64,000 nt of DNA from NCBI RefSeq assembly GCF_000003815.2, contig NC_049979.1:15724393-15788392 (forward strand). Reading direction: 5' to 3'. The translations under genes were made by a program, and so were the position numbers. This DNA comes from Branchiostoma floridae (Eukaryota > Chordata > Leptocardii > Amphioxiformes > Branchiostomatidae). Shown here one piece after another: positions 1 to 13,334 of this stretch; position 1 is the first letter of the stretch, and every line of letters begins with the position of its first letter. The notes below the pieces were generated by a model. The model saw only the letters and a program-made list of their open reading frames with translations, was not told the DNA's origin and did not search any database.

Positions 1-1426
1 CTGACAGCACCCTTCTGGTGAAATGTTCTGCAGGATCAACAATGTTGCAGTATCAATTTTCACAATCCTTGTCCAGACAAGGCTGATCATTTAGCCTTCA
101 TATTAAAACTTGACCTAGTGGATGACATCTCTTGGAAACAAAAACATTCTATTGCAGGCCATAAACGATATTTGCTATAATGTTGATAGCTTTCCCCACA
201 ACTGACATGGCACAGAAACGTGTTTCTAAGCAAAGAAATAACATTGAGTAATGTCAGCAATAAAAAAAAAAACCTTCTATGAACTTGTAAGGGAAAGTGG
301 ATAACATTTCCGTTCATACATTATAAAATGCAATTATTAAGTGATCAAATACAAGTTTCTGAAATTTTTTGTGTTACAACTACACCTTAATAAGCAATTA
401 AGTCTTTAAACAATTCACAAATTGTTCAAAATGTTTGCCCAGCAGTTTCAAGAATTTTCCCCTTTGCAGAAGCATACTTCCTGCCTGCTTTCGCATTGTT
501 GCATTCTTACTTATTCCTGTAATCCTCTTCTTCTACATTTAGCATCATCAGCATAGGATGGGCCTGTTGTGATGTCCGAAGACATTGTGATGAGTAATGC
601 GTGTTGTGCCTCCAACATGCACAGTGGGCATGGGTATAAGACCACAATTGGAGGCAGCCGATAGTTTGCACGCTCAATAGACTGCAGCTGTGCCAGTACT
701 GGGTCGACTGGGATGTAAATGTCCACACCGTGTGGTGCAGAATCAGAGTTACTAGCCTTTACACTCTTGAATGATACCAATACTTGTCTGATGCATCTAA
801 TCCAACAGCATACATTTACATGTACCTGGGTCCAGGAATGACTTGAGTCTATTCAATCCCTTTTGCTCCAGAAGATAAGCTTTACAAATAACTTGAAAAA
901 GCAAGTATCCTTTAGTGTGCACCAAAAATAAACCAAAAGTTTGTTTCACAAAGAACATGGGGTTAGTTATGATTGCTGCTATTCTGAAACAAACACTACA
1001 ATGGCTTAAAGTCAATGAAATAGACCATAATGAAATCTGACACTGCCAGGATGCTATTTATCAGTGTTATCTTTGTCTTTCAACAATATGTGCAGGGCAA
1101 CTGTGTTCTTCAAAATTTGGACAAAGGACCAGACTTCATCATGATAGACACTATTTAGTCAGATAGCACTAACACATCTATTTTGGATAGTTTCTCCAAG
1201 GAAGTTGACTATGGCACATATAGGTGGACTAGAAAAATTGAGTGGATAACTACAGAAATTACGAATGATTTTATGTACTAGGTTTTAAAATCATAGGTCA
1301 TAACTTAACAAAAATGAACCATTGGGAATCTGAAAGTTCCTTTGTATTCAAGCAAGAATCTCTCCGGCTGAAAACTGGGTAAGGAGACAAACAAGATAGA
1401 CTAGGCATGTGTTGATGTTTAACTTT

Positions 1427-1486
1427 CAATTTGTTAGCCTGGTATCCAGCCGTATTATTACGGCTGGATACCAGGCTACAATTTGT
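1427..1486. repeat. 44-bp perfect hairpin insertion with 8-bp target duplication
   Basis: Bases 1435-1454 and 1459-1478 are perfect inverted repeats of 20 bp separated by a 4-bp loop. The unit is flanked by identical 8-bp copies of CAATTTGT at 1427-1434 and 1479-1486, which is the footprint of a transposition event. The ends read TAGCCTGG...CCAGGCTA, shared with elements at 27987-28093 and 20210-20261. An 8-bp duplication suggests hAT-type mobilisation; that assignment is inference. Confidence 0.85.
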
Positions 1487-1580
1487 ACGTTCAGATGCCT
1501 GAGTTTTCATCACTGTTTTAGTGCTTTTTGTAGTATGATCTTATGTTTCTAATAATACCTTATTTTTATTTTTGTTAAAT

Positions 1581-2030
1581 TTCGTCACTCAGTATTTCAG
1601 CCTAGGAATATTGGTATGGGTTTTCTTGACTAGTGATGTTAAATGTCTAAATGCACTTCATGAGATGACTTGGTTGAAGTGACAAGTTACAGTTTCTAGG
1701 AATTTGGAATAACATGCATATGTTCCAAAATCAATACCCAGAATGGGATCAACAAGAAAAGTATACTGCATGAGCCACATATGAAAACGTTACTAATTAC
1801 TGATCAGTGGTTTGACTGAGTCTGTAGTGCTGATCAGTTTCGTCACTCAGTATTTCAGCCTAGGAATATTGGTATGGGTTTTCTTGACTAGTGATATTAA
1901 ATGTCTAAATGCACTTCATGAGATGACTTTTTATAACATGGTTGAAGTGACAAGTTATAGTTTCAGGGAATTTTGAATAACTCAATAACCAGGAAGGGGT
2001 CAACAAGAAAAGTATACTGCATGAGCCACA
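1581..2030. repeat. Diverged direct repeat, two units of about 195 bp
   Basis: Bases 1581-1780 and 1838-2030 are near-copies in the same orientation with small indels and substitutions; for example, the second unit has a short insertion near 1927. Between them, 1805-1838 holds a 34-bp segment that is repeated exactly at 6700-6733. The arrangement looks like a local duplication of a non-coding repeat unit. I do not recognise a coding function. Confidence 0.8.
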
Positions 2031-3308
2031 CTCAAAAACAAATTAAATTTAATCTGTTCAATATTTTGCCACAAAATCATCTAGATGTATAACGTTACAT
2101 ACACAATATGACTAATTTCCCATGATTCCAATTACAATTGTGCTAAATTTATTCCTCATGTCTATAACAAAACAGCAATTACAACCTTATATCTTATGAC
2201 CTAAACAATATGTACATAGAAAATTTACAAGCCTAACTACTACTACTCAAAGTTAAGAAAGACCTGCTATAAAAGGTGTTATTTTTCAGTGTGCAGACGT
2301 AATTCATACATGTATTTTGTAACTTGTTCATTTACTACCTGATATATAAATCAGAAACGTTGTAACTTTAATAGACATTGTTACTAGTAATCTGGGACAT
2401 GTTTCTATTCTAAGAAGTACTTGTTCAGTCTCTCAGTTACGACTTGATAGAACCACACCAATTCCCAGGTTAAAGAACGGGAGTGGGTAGGCAAAAAAAT
2501 CTCTGTCATGTCATGGGTCATGACCCCATCAGGGGCAGAGTAGGGAAATATCTGAGTGTGGTAAAACTAAAAGCAAATAGTTCTTGAAAACATTGCCTTG
2601 AAGTTCATGTAAGGCTCACAAATGTTGGCATGAACCAGATACATGGTGTGCATCTTACCTGTAATAACACATGCAAAGCTAAATGAGTCTTGGAGTTTTA
2701 GCAGGCTTGGAGCAAAACAGGGCATAGACATTTGAGAACCAGTGTGCCACACTGGTGTTTCCCAAAGGTACTGTTGTACTACTACTTGGGTTTGGTGATG
2801 GTATTCCTGTAAGATAATGAAAAACTCTGTAAGATGTATATTGGAAAATGTTGAATAAGAGTAAGTAAGCTGCAAGACATGTTTGTGTACACTACTTCTA
2901 TAATATCGAGGTCATCATATTTGCTGCAATTATAAATCTATCAAACAACCAGTGTGTCACTGCAAATTTTACAGAGTTGTACATACAGCAATGAGTACTA
3001 GGTATTGTGACTGCATGTTAATGTGGTGAGCATTTGGTAATGCTCCAAGTTTTATTCTGGGGTATCTTCTTGTGCTAGACTGAAATTTCTGAGTGAATTT
3101 TATGCTTGTCACCTTTTTGTGCTATGTAGTATCTTCATGTACGTTACAGTAGTTTTAGTAGACAAGTGACCTGAAAATACTAGTACCTGCGTCATTGTTT
3201 GATAGATCAATAAAATTTGTTTCTAACAATCTCATTCAATAGTAAACAAATCAATAAATCTGCACCAGTCTGAAGTCTGACTCCACTAAGAAACAACACA
3301 GGACAGAC

Positions 3309-6300
3309 TTACATCTGGTTCTTGCCTCCACTGAGCACCACAAACGGAGAGGACGTCTCCTTCTGTTTCTCCTGCAGCTTAGCCAGCGTGTTCAGGGGCG
3401 TGTCGATGGAGCTCATCTTCTTCACCATCTGGAGAACAGGATTGGAATGTTAAAAAACCTACCTGGTTCAGTGTTTCAACAGGAATATCAGGCATAATAG
3501 TCACACTAAGACCAAATAAAGGTAAATTACTCTAGAATCAACAGCTGCAGTCCTGCTAGGAAACCTTTTGTAAATATCTACAATGACTAAGAATTTATGC
3601 AAGACAAAGAATGGCAATACAACCAAGTTAAGTGTTTACTAGTATTATAAATCATTTCATGTTTTCTTCACAGGTAAAGCAGAATTTAACATGAAGGGAT
3701 GGGTATATCCTAAAGCTACTTCCAAATCTACTGCATGTCTATGAATTGTAACTGCAAACAGATGTAAGTGTGTGACTGAAAGGCTGTAGGGACGTGTTCA
3801 ATATCAAAAAGGCTAGCTGTAGGTAAGAAAGTAAAGGACTGTACAGACTTCTTGTTCCATCAGTTTCTTCTGCCTCTTCTCCGTCTTCATCTTCCCAGAA
3901 CCCTTCCCGTGGAATCTGTGAGACAACTGCCGGAATGCCTGGAAAATAAAAGGAAAATGTTTTTACTTATTGATCCTAAGTAATACCATTTGTTTGATAA
4001 CAGAAAATAGGATATGTAACATGTAGGAAATACATATAGGCTGCAAGAAATAAAATTCAACCAGTTCTCCCATCTAAGGGTTATATTCTGTACCTCCTTA
4101 GGGTTCAGCAGCCTGCCTGTCTCATCGATGTACTCAATCTTCACATCGGGTCTGTAGGTGTCCTTCTCCTTAAAGTCAACCACCGGGCCTCGGTCGTAAC
4201 GAGACGCTCTTTTGTCCTCAAACTCCCTAAAGAAGGGCGAGACAATCAAGCTTTAAAAAATGGCACTTGTGACTTTAATCAGAACTTTTTTCTCCAATTC
4301 GACTCCTAATGTCCTCCGGTCACAACTTGCAGATGCAGCTGCTTGCAGGTCAATCAACATATTTATCTATCAGGGTCATGCCACACGATCTCAATTTAGA
4401 TCCATTTACAGCACACTGCAACAATACATTATTTTCACTTCTTAGGCTCTATGATACAGTTTATCATGATCTGAAACTGTTCATATCGTCTGATCAGTCA
4501 CTATGACTTTTCTGTATCATGTCACAAAAGTTAACATGGAATGATGACTGGATGACAACAATGTTTCACTGAGTCAGTGACACTTGGGATATATATACAG
4601 CAATTAGGAGGAGTACATGGCAAATGATGCACACTGACTCACCTGGACTTATCTTCTATGGTGTAGTTAGTCTCAGGAATGGACATTTTGGTGGTGATGG
4701 TAGCACCTTTCCTCCTGGTCTCAGTCTCCAGGTAACCTGTGTTCAGTCAGGGAATAGGGAACATTTACTGATATGTTGATGTAGGTTAGACATCCAGGTA
4801 ATAAGATACCCCAGAAAGCTTTCTATTTACTGATACATTCATACAAAATTAGTACTAATATTAGTAATAAGACACTTATCAATCAACCTCACCTTCCATT
4901 TTCAAAATTCACATTGGGAATTGGATTTGACTAAAATCAAGACAAACAGACCCTTACAGGACTGGTGGTAGCTGAATTTGTACCTAGTTACTAGAAAGTG
5001 TAGCTGCTAATCAACTGTGCCGATCGACTCATCTTTATAGAAAAGTTATGAGTCCACCAATGTCATTAATTTATTTCAGTTATACTGTTAATTTCTTTGT
5101 CAGTTACACCCACTTAGTTATTTAATTCATATTATTTTAATTGTTACAATGATTTGATGTTTTGTTATTTAAGTAATAGCGTTCTGTTACTGATGACCTC
5201 TGACCCCTCCTCATCATCTTAAGTTCACTGAGTTAATTTTTATTTTGAAACTTCAGTTTAGTTTCAATACTTCTTATGTTATACTTGTACACTTATGTTG
5301 ACTTATGTTATTTGATTGCTTTGTAATCTTAAATGGACTCCATGAAGAATAGATTTTGCGAGTATATTGTAAAGTCTAATGGAGATAAAAAAAAAAAATT
5401 ATTTTCCCTAGCCTTCAGCCTTAGCTGCTTTTTCTAAAGATGTACAAAAGTCATAACTTCTGAAGAATATCCATGAAAGTTGACAAAGTTTACCTTTCTT
5501 TCTTGCCAGATTCAGAGCTCCAGCCAGACCTGTGTCCATTGAAGGCTCCTCATCCAGGATATTGTGCAGGTGGTCCTCCTAGTGGTGGAAGAAGGAACTG
5601 CATCAATCCATATTCTGGAAACACTCAAGGCTATTTCACAAAAATCACCAAAATGGCATTTGACTTTGACTCCACAAACACAACAACTGCATTCAAAAGT
5701 TAATGCCACTCTTGCCTATTTCATCCAACAAAATCCTTCTTCTGTATAGTTTTGTTTGGTGCAAAATCAATTCATCCTTCTTGTGAACTATTCATAGCCA
5801 ATGAATACCAACTTGGTATCCAAATGAGCCTACAGTAAATGATATTGAGCAGCTCGAGATGGAAATCAAACCGTGTGTGTGTACCTCAGGCTGAGCCCCG
5901 TCGCTGTGATCAGGGTTGACGTAGTTCCATCCTGTCCCCTCCTCATCCTCTCCCTTGTTCACATCATCCTGCTCCAGGTCCTGCCAGACAACACACACAC
6001 ATGCATCAGGGCAACTCAGCCTCCCTTCTTCTTGTACATGTTGTCCCAGGTTTAACAATGGTAACTGTTACAAATTTTCATGGTTCTAAGTTGGAAGCAC
6101 AAATTTCAACTTGTTACTGGGCATACACAAAATTTTCACAATCGCATAGTAGGCAGAAGCAAAATGGCATCCTCCAATCCTGTGCAAGCTTTGCATAATA
6201 AAGATTTTGCCCTTTCATGTCATTCAAAGCCCTCAAATAGCTGACTTCTTTTTTGTCTTATAACCTCTGCTAGAAAAGACAACCCCAGAGTTAAGAATAC

Positions 6301-9300
6301 CCATAATGCTCTCACCATGAGATCTTCCTCGTCCTCATCCCTGTTGCCTGACTGTCCGTAGGTCGGGATCTCTCCCAGCGTGCGGCAGAACTCGGACGTA
6401 GCATTCAGCACAATGTGCTTCCCCAGAGCGGGTACTGCAGCTTCTTCCTCCTCCTCATCATCCTTCTCCTGCTTGGGTAGCTGCTGCACTACCTCTAACA
6501 CCTGCAGGGGGTGCAGGTCAGTATACAACCCACAGGGGGAGCTGCTACACAGCATGATTGGCAAATGCTACACTGTTGTACAAATGAATTGCATTCAAAA
6601 CTTCAACTCCGAAGAAGATCAGAAAATAAAGATAAGTTTTTCTCCATCCATGGTAAAGAACAGTCATTGAAATGTCTGGTCATGTGAGCAGGATTGCGGC
6701 AGTGGTTTGACTGAGTCTGTAGTGCTGATCAGTCTTGGACTGTACATACAATAAAATATGCAAGCTATAAACTATATGGATGGCTAAGAAATTGAGTAAC
6801 GTTAACCACAAATCTCTCTCAAACCAATGAATTAAGAAATTGGATACAAAAACATATACAAACATAAGTAAAAGTTTAGAATAAATAAATAGATAGAGTC
6901 TATAGAGAAATAAAAAACCAAGACCTACTTTGTCTGCCCCTGCCCGTCTCTCCTTCATCTGTTTCAGCTTGCGAGCCTTGCTGAGGGCACGGTGTAAGTC
7001 CTCCTCTGCCTCATCATCCACAACCACAGGCTCCTCCGACTCCTCAGGACCCAGGATGGGAACTATAGCAGGGGAGGGATGTTCATCAGTACTAAAAACT
7101 TCATGGTTACTTGTACATCCATTTGAGAGTGGATATCCATGATTTTTGTGTGTGTAGGCCTTGGAATTACTACCTTGCAATAGGTAAGAGATCAAGTTTT
7201 TGGGACACATCTGAGTTCCAGATGTTTCAAACTTTTTTTAGTAATTTCCATGTGAAGTCTCTTGTATGGGCCTCTCCATAAAATTGCATTTATCATGTAA
7301 CATACAGCAGACACAGACTGTCTACTGTTGATAGCACTATGTACATCACACCTATATCTGTATCAAACCAAACTATTCAGACTGCTACACCACCTACCAT
7401 CATCTATGTCAGGTAAGTCCACATCCATATCCACCAGCTCAAGACCTGGGATCTCTTGAGGTTCCTGTCGCCTGAAAGTCACATACAGAAAAACACATCA
7501 GTAATGCACATACATGTAAAAACATACAGGACAGCCTGTCTGACAGTTAACTGTCTAATACTCAAGTGTCAGACAAGTTAAAAAAAGCAAATTAAGAAAA
7601 AGAACAAACTCTGACCTTGACCCAGGTTCTTCATCGTCCAGGGGCAGTAGGTCGTCAGCCTTGACCACTCGCTTCCTCCGGATCTTCTTCACTTTTCTCT
7701 TCCTCTTCTGGAACTTTGCTTCCATCTCAGACTGTTGGAAGCAGAATCACATACATTTGATACTATCAAACACATTTACTTGTAGTAGTATTTGTATCAA
7801 TCAATCAATCTTTTTCAATATTGACCCATTCAGAGCAACATAAATGCCTATTCCCTTAATTTATATGGTTTTTTTTTCATTACTCACCACTTAACATAAA
7901 ATCTTGGGTAATCTTAAACAGAAAGCTCTCCATCATTCATGGTTGAAACACATGGGTTGGGCTAATAAATATGCATGATTGTTCATGGTTAACTTCTGGA
8001 ACAAGGACTGAGACAGACTCCAAAGTGAAACAAAATATCTTCAGACCCCACCTGAGTGAAGTACTCAGAGGCGAGCGTTGGTGCCGCCAGGTTGAGAGAC
8101 TGACTCTGTTTCCGCAGCTCTTCCCTGATGGCCTGTAGCCGTCTCTCTGACTCCAAGTCAACATCTCCTCGGGCATCTACAGCAGCAATATGGATACATT
8201 TGTACACAATAACATTTTGAAGACAAAGTGGCTTCAAGAAAAATCAAGTTAGCATAATAAAATAGCAGAAAAGCAATCATAGAATTGGCGAGAACAATAG
8301 ATGATCCGGACATTACATATGTTTATAAACTCATAGAGAAAAAATCCTTGATTGTTGTACAAGTAGAATTCATACCTTGTACTGAAGAATTAAGGGCTGT
8401 ACTTACCTAGTTGGAATGAAGACTTCTTCTCTCCATCAATTTCCTCATTGTACTTGTCAAGAATTTCCTTGGGTTTGAACTGGAAGTAAGAACCATATAC
8501 AGGTATTTCATAATGTTGACTTCAGTCAGGCAACTGTACAAGCCAGTATCACAGAGTCTTTATGTTTTACTGAATTTTCATCACAAACAAAATACAAGTC
8601 TCACCACTCCAAACTCATCCACCTCCCCTTCATCATAAGGCTTGTAGTCAGGTTTCTTCTTCTTGGCCTCTACGTTCTTCAAGGCCTTCTCCTTCTCAAG
8701 GAGGTTATAATTCATCAAGACATCATCTTCAGTGTTCAGCACACCTGTCAATAAAATCGAGTAATGAATGATGCAGCATTACTATCATCTTTCTGTGATC
8801 TACTGTAACGTTATATTTCATTTATTTCTTCTATCTTGAATCTGACTGCATTCACCCTCTGGAACAAACCTACCCTCAGATTTTGTTTTCATTATTTTCT
8901 TATGTCTGGGAATCAACAAAGCGAATGTACGTGACCATCCAAAGTCCAAGTATAAAGTCAGTAATGGAGTTAACAGTACCTTTGTCCTTGAGAGTAAGGA
9001 TGACACTCTGTCCTTCCAAGAAAGACTCCTCGGAATGCTCCACTGTCATTCCTGCTAAGTCTCTGGCTGAGTAATTCTATAGCAGACGTATAAAAAGGAC
9101 TCAACAGTTAGTACAGATTCCCAACACCAATAACAAACACAAACTGTTGATACTGGGAGATTGTAAATTCACCAAAGTATATCAAAAAGCAACATCACAT
9201 TTTAAGTAATATGGCAGGTATTGGGTAAGGAACCATGGTGTACAAAATAAACAGATGAAAGAATATACAGACACTAGGAAACCCATTATAAAAACAAAGA

Positions 9301-11462
9301 ATGCCAAAAAAAAAATAACCTTAGGTTTGTTGACTCCCAGCTCCTCCTCCACCAAACTGCCAATCCCAAACTCTTCATCCATCTCTTCCAGCATCCTGGC
9401 CTGGAAAACAGCAGTCACAACAACTGTTATGTGGGTTGCAGATAGTTTCTTGGGTGGAAAGTTTCTCAAAAAATAGCCCTGACCAAATGTCAGAAATCAG
9501 TGATGTTAAGACAATATACTAAATTAATTGCTTCTTATTCAACCGTCTTAAATTCTATGTGATCCCTGAATGCGTACATGTTTGGTGCCAGAAGGCCACT
9601 TTAATATATGACATGCAGAAAGTTGTTGATTGAAGTTTACCCTCTTTGCAGCCTTGTCCTTCTCAATCTGGAGCTTGCGGCTCCGCTCCACCCAGGCTGT
9701 CACATCATCCAGCTCATCGTCATCACCCAATGCCTTGATCTTCCTGTGTTCGACCAAACAGCAGAAGTTGTGAAAATAGAGCAATGAAAACAGACTGTAC
9801 ATGCATGATGCATTGCAAGTCTCGCACAACAATACTGTACTTCCTTGGGTCATTAGCACAAGAATGTATTAACGTCAGTCAAAACTACAACATCAATCTA
9901 GTAGTACCAGTTTTCTCACCCTAGTTTCTTGTTCATCTCTCTCTTCTCTCTCATGGCTTTCATCTTCTCTCGCAGCTCATCTGCTTTCTTCTTCTCACCA
10001 AGGTTGATGGCAGGTGCATGGACATCTTCTTTGTTCTCTGTTTTATCCTCCTCGGCTATACAGGGAATAAGTTGGACACATTTGCCACACTATGTACTTA
10101 TCAAGGGACTTACATTATAATACAAAGTTAGAAGACAAGTACTTTTATTATACATTTTCTGCAAAATGTTGGCAGACTGGTGTCAATTGATAAGAATGTG
10201 ACTTCAAGTATAATGCAGAAGCAGACAAACCTGTAACTACAGCATCTGCAACATCCAAAGGTTTCAGGCCCAGTTTTGCTCTCAGTTTACTGTAACAGAC
10301 AAATTAAGATATGCATTGATTGCCATAGAACTAGAAGTGAAAATTTCTCGGATGAAAAAGATTACATCACATTTGCCACCAGAAAATGAAAAGTACATTT
10401 GTACACCCACAAATCTAATGATTAAGTTAACTCACCAATGATAATAATGAACTGTCATCTAAACAAAGTAACTTGTTGGATTTACATGATCAGCATTGCA
10501 ATTTTCTACAGATTTTATCGTGGGGTCGTGAGGCATGAATGCAGGATATTGGGTTCCTGCTCCTGCTCCTGGGTTCAAATCCGGCCATGCTTCTAATTTT
10601 TTGCCCTTGGGAAAGGCACACAACTTTCCTCACTCCACACAGGTCCCCACTGCCCCTACAGCCTTACAAAGGACCATTACTTTTGACAGATTGCATGACA
10701 CCACTAGATTACTAAAGCCTGGCTATGTTTGTTCATAAATAACATTTACAACATGCATTTGGTCCGTACTTTGTCTCCTCAATGCTGAGAGCACCTTCTC
10801 CCCCTGCTCCTGCCCCTGATGTGGATGGTGCCGGCTCATCTGGGAATGGGAACACAAATAAGGTAAATATCTCAGGACAAGGACATACAAAACATGAATA
10901 AAGTTACATCTTTAACTAATAAATACATCTTTAACTAATAAAATATAGATTAAATCATGTGCATACAGCACCTCGTGTTTCTCCAACCAAACGTAATGTT
11001 GCTAAGCCACAACCTCTTGCATGTATAGCTAATTATATGGCTGCGTAACTTGTGTGAAAACAGTGCCATATCAAATGAAAAAAATTATGGATATGACAGT
11101 GCTTTCAGTAGTGTGCTTCATACCCCCCTCCCCCATAATTTTGCCTGGATATTCGTAGACTACTTACCATCATCCTGTGACTCCGTTTTCACTCTTATTT
11201 CTTCAGACTCCCTGTGTTTCTTCTTCCTCTCCTTCCCCTCCTTATCTCGCTTACGCTCCCTGTGTCTATCCTTGTCTCTTTTTCTCTCCTTAGATCGCGA
11301 TCTGGACCGAGATCTGGATTTTTCTTTCTTTTCACGCTTCCTCTCTCTTGACCTAGATCTTGAGCGATCTTTGTCCTTCTTTCTCTTTCTGGACTCCCTC
11401 TCGAGTTCCCTGTCCTTCTCCCTGTCCCTGTCTTTCTCCTTGTGCTTCTTAGAAGACCCCAT
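3309..11462 (-). CDS. SART1: SART1, U4/U6.U5 tri-snRNP-associated protein (SNU66)
   Basis: This nuclear splicing factor bridges the U4/U6.U5 tri-snRNP to the prespliceosome. Twenty coding exons join in phase to about 768 aa, close to the roughly 800-aa vertebrate protein. Exons: 11168-11462, 10770-10839, 10231-10289, 9920-10055, 9641-9743, 9320-9400, 8980-9076, 8605-8744, 8407-8479, 8052-8176, 7616-7731, 7398-7471, 6929-7062, 6316-6501, 5885-5980, 5494-5578, 4643-4736, 4094-4226, 3849-3938, 3309-3428. The N-terminus is an RS/ERK-rich charged region. Family hallmarks follow: [12 protein letters not shown], then [10 protein letters not shown], then [12 protein letters not shown]. The C-terminus contains [18 protein letters not shown] and ends shortly after FVVLSGG. 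The start ATG at 11462 opens the charged region; no upstream exon was seen. All introns are GT-AG. It is divergent from the ASB3-like gene. Confidence 0.95.
6700..6733. repeat. 34-bp dispersed repeat copy in a SART1 intron
   Basis: These 34 bases are identical to 1805-1838, where they separate two diverged repeat units. The segment ends in the palindrome TGATCA. It is probably a fragment of a dispersed element; no terminal structure is visible. Confidence 0.7.
10515..10700 (+). mobile_element. tRNA-derived SINE fragment
   Basis: The segment lies in a SART1 intron, opposite to that gene. It has a clear RNA polymerase III B box, GGTTCAAATCC, at 10572-10582. Downstream is the body GCCCTTGGGAAAGGCAC followed by a TTTCCTCACTCCAC-type stretch, which is typical of marine invertebrate and lancelet tRNA-SINEs. 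The A-box part upstream is degenerate. A 67-codon open frame across it is a by-product and not a gene. Confidence 0.75.
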
Positions 11463-12166
11463 ATCTTGGGGGAAATACTATTGAGGAAAACAGCAGAGTT
11501 TTAGCAAAAAATTTATGTACTCTTGCCTTTTCGAACAAACGTAAGAGCAACGTGATTACAAGTATATAGCTTACAATTGGGCTATTACCGATTCGAATAC
11601 GGCTATAGTTGAAAAAAAACCTTATACAAATATTGATAAGAAAAAATTATGAAGAAGATTACAGATAATATTTGTAAATAAATATACGTATGAATATTTT
11701 GTTATTACTTTGCTGTTAACTTTCAATTTAAGTAACCAGCTATGTAACTCCTTCATGAACAAATTAAGTGCTATATTCTGTATGGTGTACCCCGTGGACC
11801 ATAACACTAAATACGTGGGTAAACTTACTGAATCATTTTTTTATATAATAGTCCCATTGTCGCATATAGATATCATATCAATGAATTTTGTTAGATATTA
11901 TATTAATTTATATTGTTTGAGAAAATAGTGAATAACAAATAAGTCTTCTTTTATTTCCAGGTTTCCTCTTTCATCATATTGTTGTTACCCCGTACAGGCA
12001 TCGTACCGTCTGCTACCATATATCGCAGCGGTTCTTTCGTTTTGATATTTCAGTGTGAGTAGAGAACTGGGACGTATCTGGTGAGATCTAGGACAAACTG
12101 CGTTGACGAAGACTCTACACCGTACCTGCTTTTCCTTCACAAGCAGAAGGCAACCCAGTATCCACG
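11463..12166. promoter_or_regulatory. Divergent promoter region SART1 / ASB3-like
   Basis: The start codon of SART1 (minus) and the 5' end of the ASB3-like gene (plus) face each other here. A near-consensus splice donor, CACG followed by GTAAGT, at 12167 suggests an untranslated ASB3 first exon ending at 12166, transcribed from about 11.9-12.0 kb. No TATA box or CpG-dense core stands out. Transcription start sites cannot be fixed from sequence alone. Confidence 0.45.
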
Positions 12167-13334
12167 GTAAGTAATGGGGAGCGCTGTCTAAGCTGCAAAA
12201 CAAACTTTGTCAGGAGCAGGAGTCGACATATAACGTTAATTTCGAGATGAGAACTGAGGAGAAATGTGTCTGGTTTGGTCCCAGTAGCAGACGCGAGTTA
12301 TGATCTGTTTATGTTCCCTTTTGAGGAGGGAACGACGCAGTCGGCATTTACTGCCAGAAGCTCTATAGGCCAGGTACTGCACAACTGTAGCTACTGGGAT
12401 GATATAAATGTAGCATTTCAAAAATATGCCATATTGTCTTTTGAAACACTTTCTAGAATCTTGACGTGTTTGTTCTTTTTAATCTCGCTTTCGCGCCTTC
12501 ATATCACGTTATATAACGTCCTTTCCAATGTTGTCTTGTAGAAATCATACATGCTGCTAAGGAGGTTATATAGAGATGCTGCTGAATAGATGTCATATGA
12601 ATCAATATTCAATCAGATGACAATAGTGCAACAAAACACCATTGTTGTACTGCATATCGGTAACAATGGCTGCTGCCCATAGTACAAATTACTTTCGATC
12701 ATTAAAATTTTCATGTGTGACTATGGCTTTCAGTCTGTAGTTCATCTGAATGAATAAGTTTTTCATTCATTAACATGGTGTATATTATTCATAACCTTAA
12801 CATTGCAGTTTCTAATAATGGATAATGATGCCATCTTTAGAGGCCTCACCCTAATGCATAGTCATGTCACAGCATGTTTCTGATGCCAAGTTCAGGATGT
12901 AGGGTGGACTTTTAGATTGATAATCATAGCTTAGTTCCATAATTATCACATTGCATCACAATGAAATTCATTGAAGATTCTCTGACTCATCATCTGTGAC
13001 ACATTTCAGTGTTAGCTGAGGTGTGCTGTAATTCTGGTTAAACATTCTGCTATCCAGATCTATTGCTGAAATATGAACTACAGCAATGTGTCATATTGCA
13101 TTTCTTGAGATACTTTACTAATGAAGTAAAAATGGTTTCCATTGTACAGTATCTCCCTTGGTAATGTAATATCAAATACATTGTATCCCCTTACCCTATC
13201 CCAGTAAGTGATCTCTATACCTTCTATTTGCCTTTCTTCTCATGGCTTCCTGTATTTTTTATTTGTGTTGAACAGAAGGTGACAGTTGCTGTTCAGTGCA
13301 GATAGACCACAGAGCGGTACCAGACTACAGCAGA

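Larger units (their letters stand above)
1..3308. other. Region with no recognisable gene, downstream of SART1
   Basis: No exon here could be assigned to a known family. The part next to 3309 should contain the SART1 3' UTR on the minus strand. A possible minus-strand poly(A) signal (AATAAA, read as TTTATT on the plus strand) lies near 2148, but it is far from the stop and unsupported. An 89-codon minus-strand frame at 511-780 has no family match and no convincing splice sites. The region also holds a tiny hairpin insertion (1427-1486) and a diverged direct repeat (1581-2030), listed separately. Confidence 0.6.

Noticed and set aside
511-780. 89-codon minus-strand frame near the left edge
   Set aside because: No recognisable family, no clear splice signals or neighbouring exons; could be part of an unseen gene but not supportable.
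1435-1478. Hairpin considered as a transcription terminator
   Set aside because: The genome is eukaryotic and the hairpin has exact target duplications, so a mobile-element origin explains it better.
11050-11484. 144-codon plus-strand frame rich in Ser/Leu/Phe
   Set aside because: It is the complement of the RS-rich first exon of SART1 on the minus strand.
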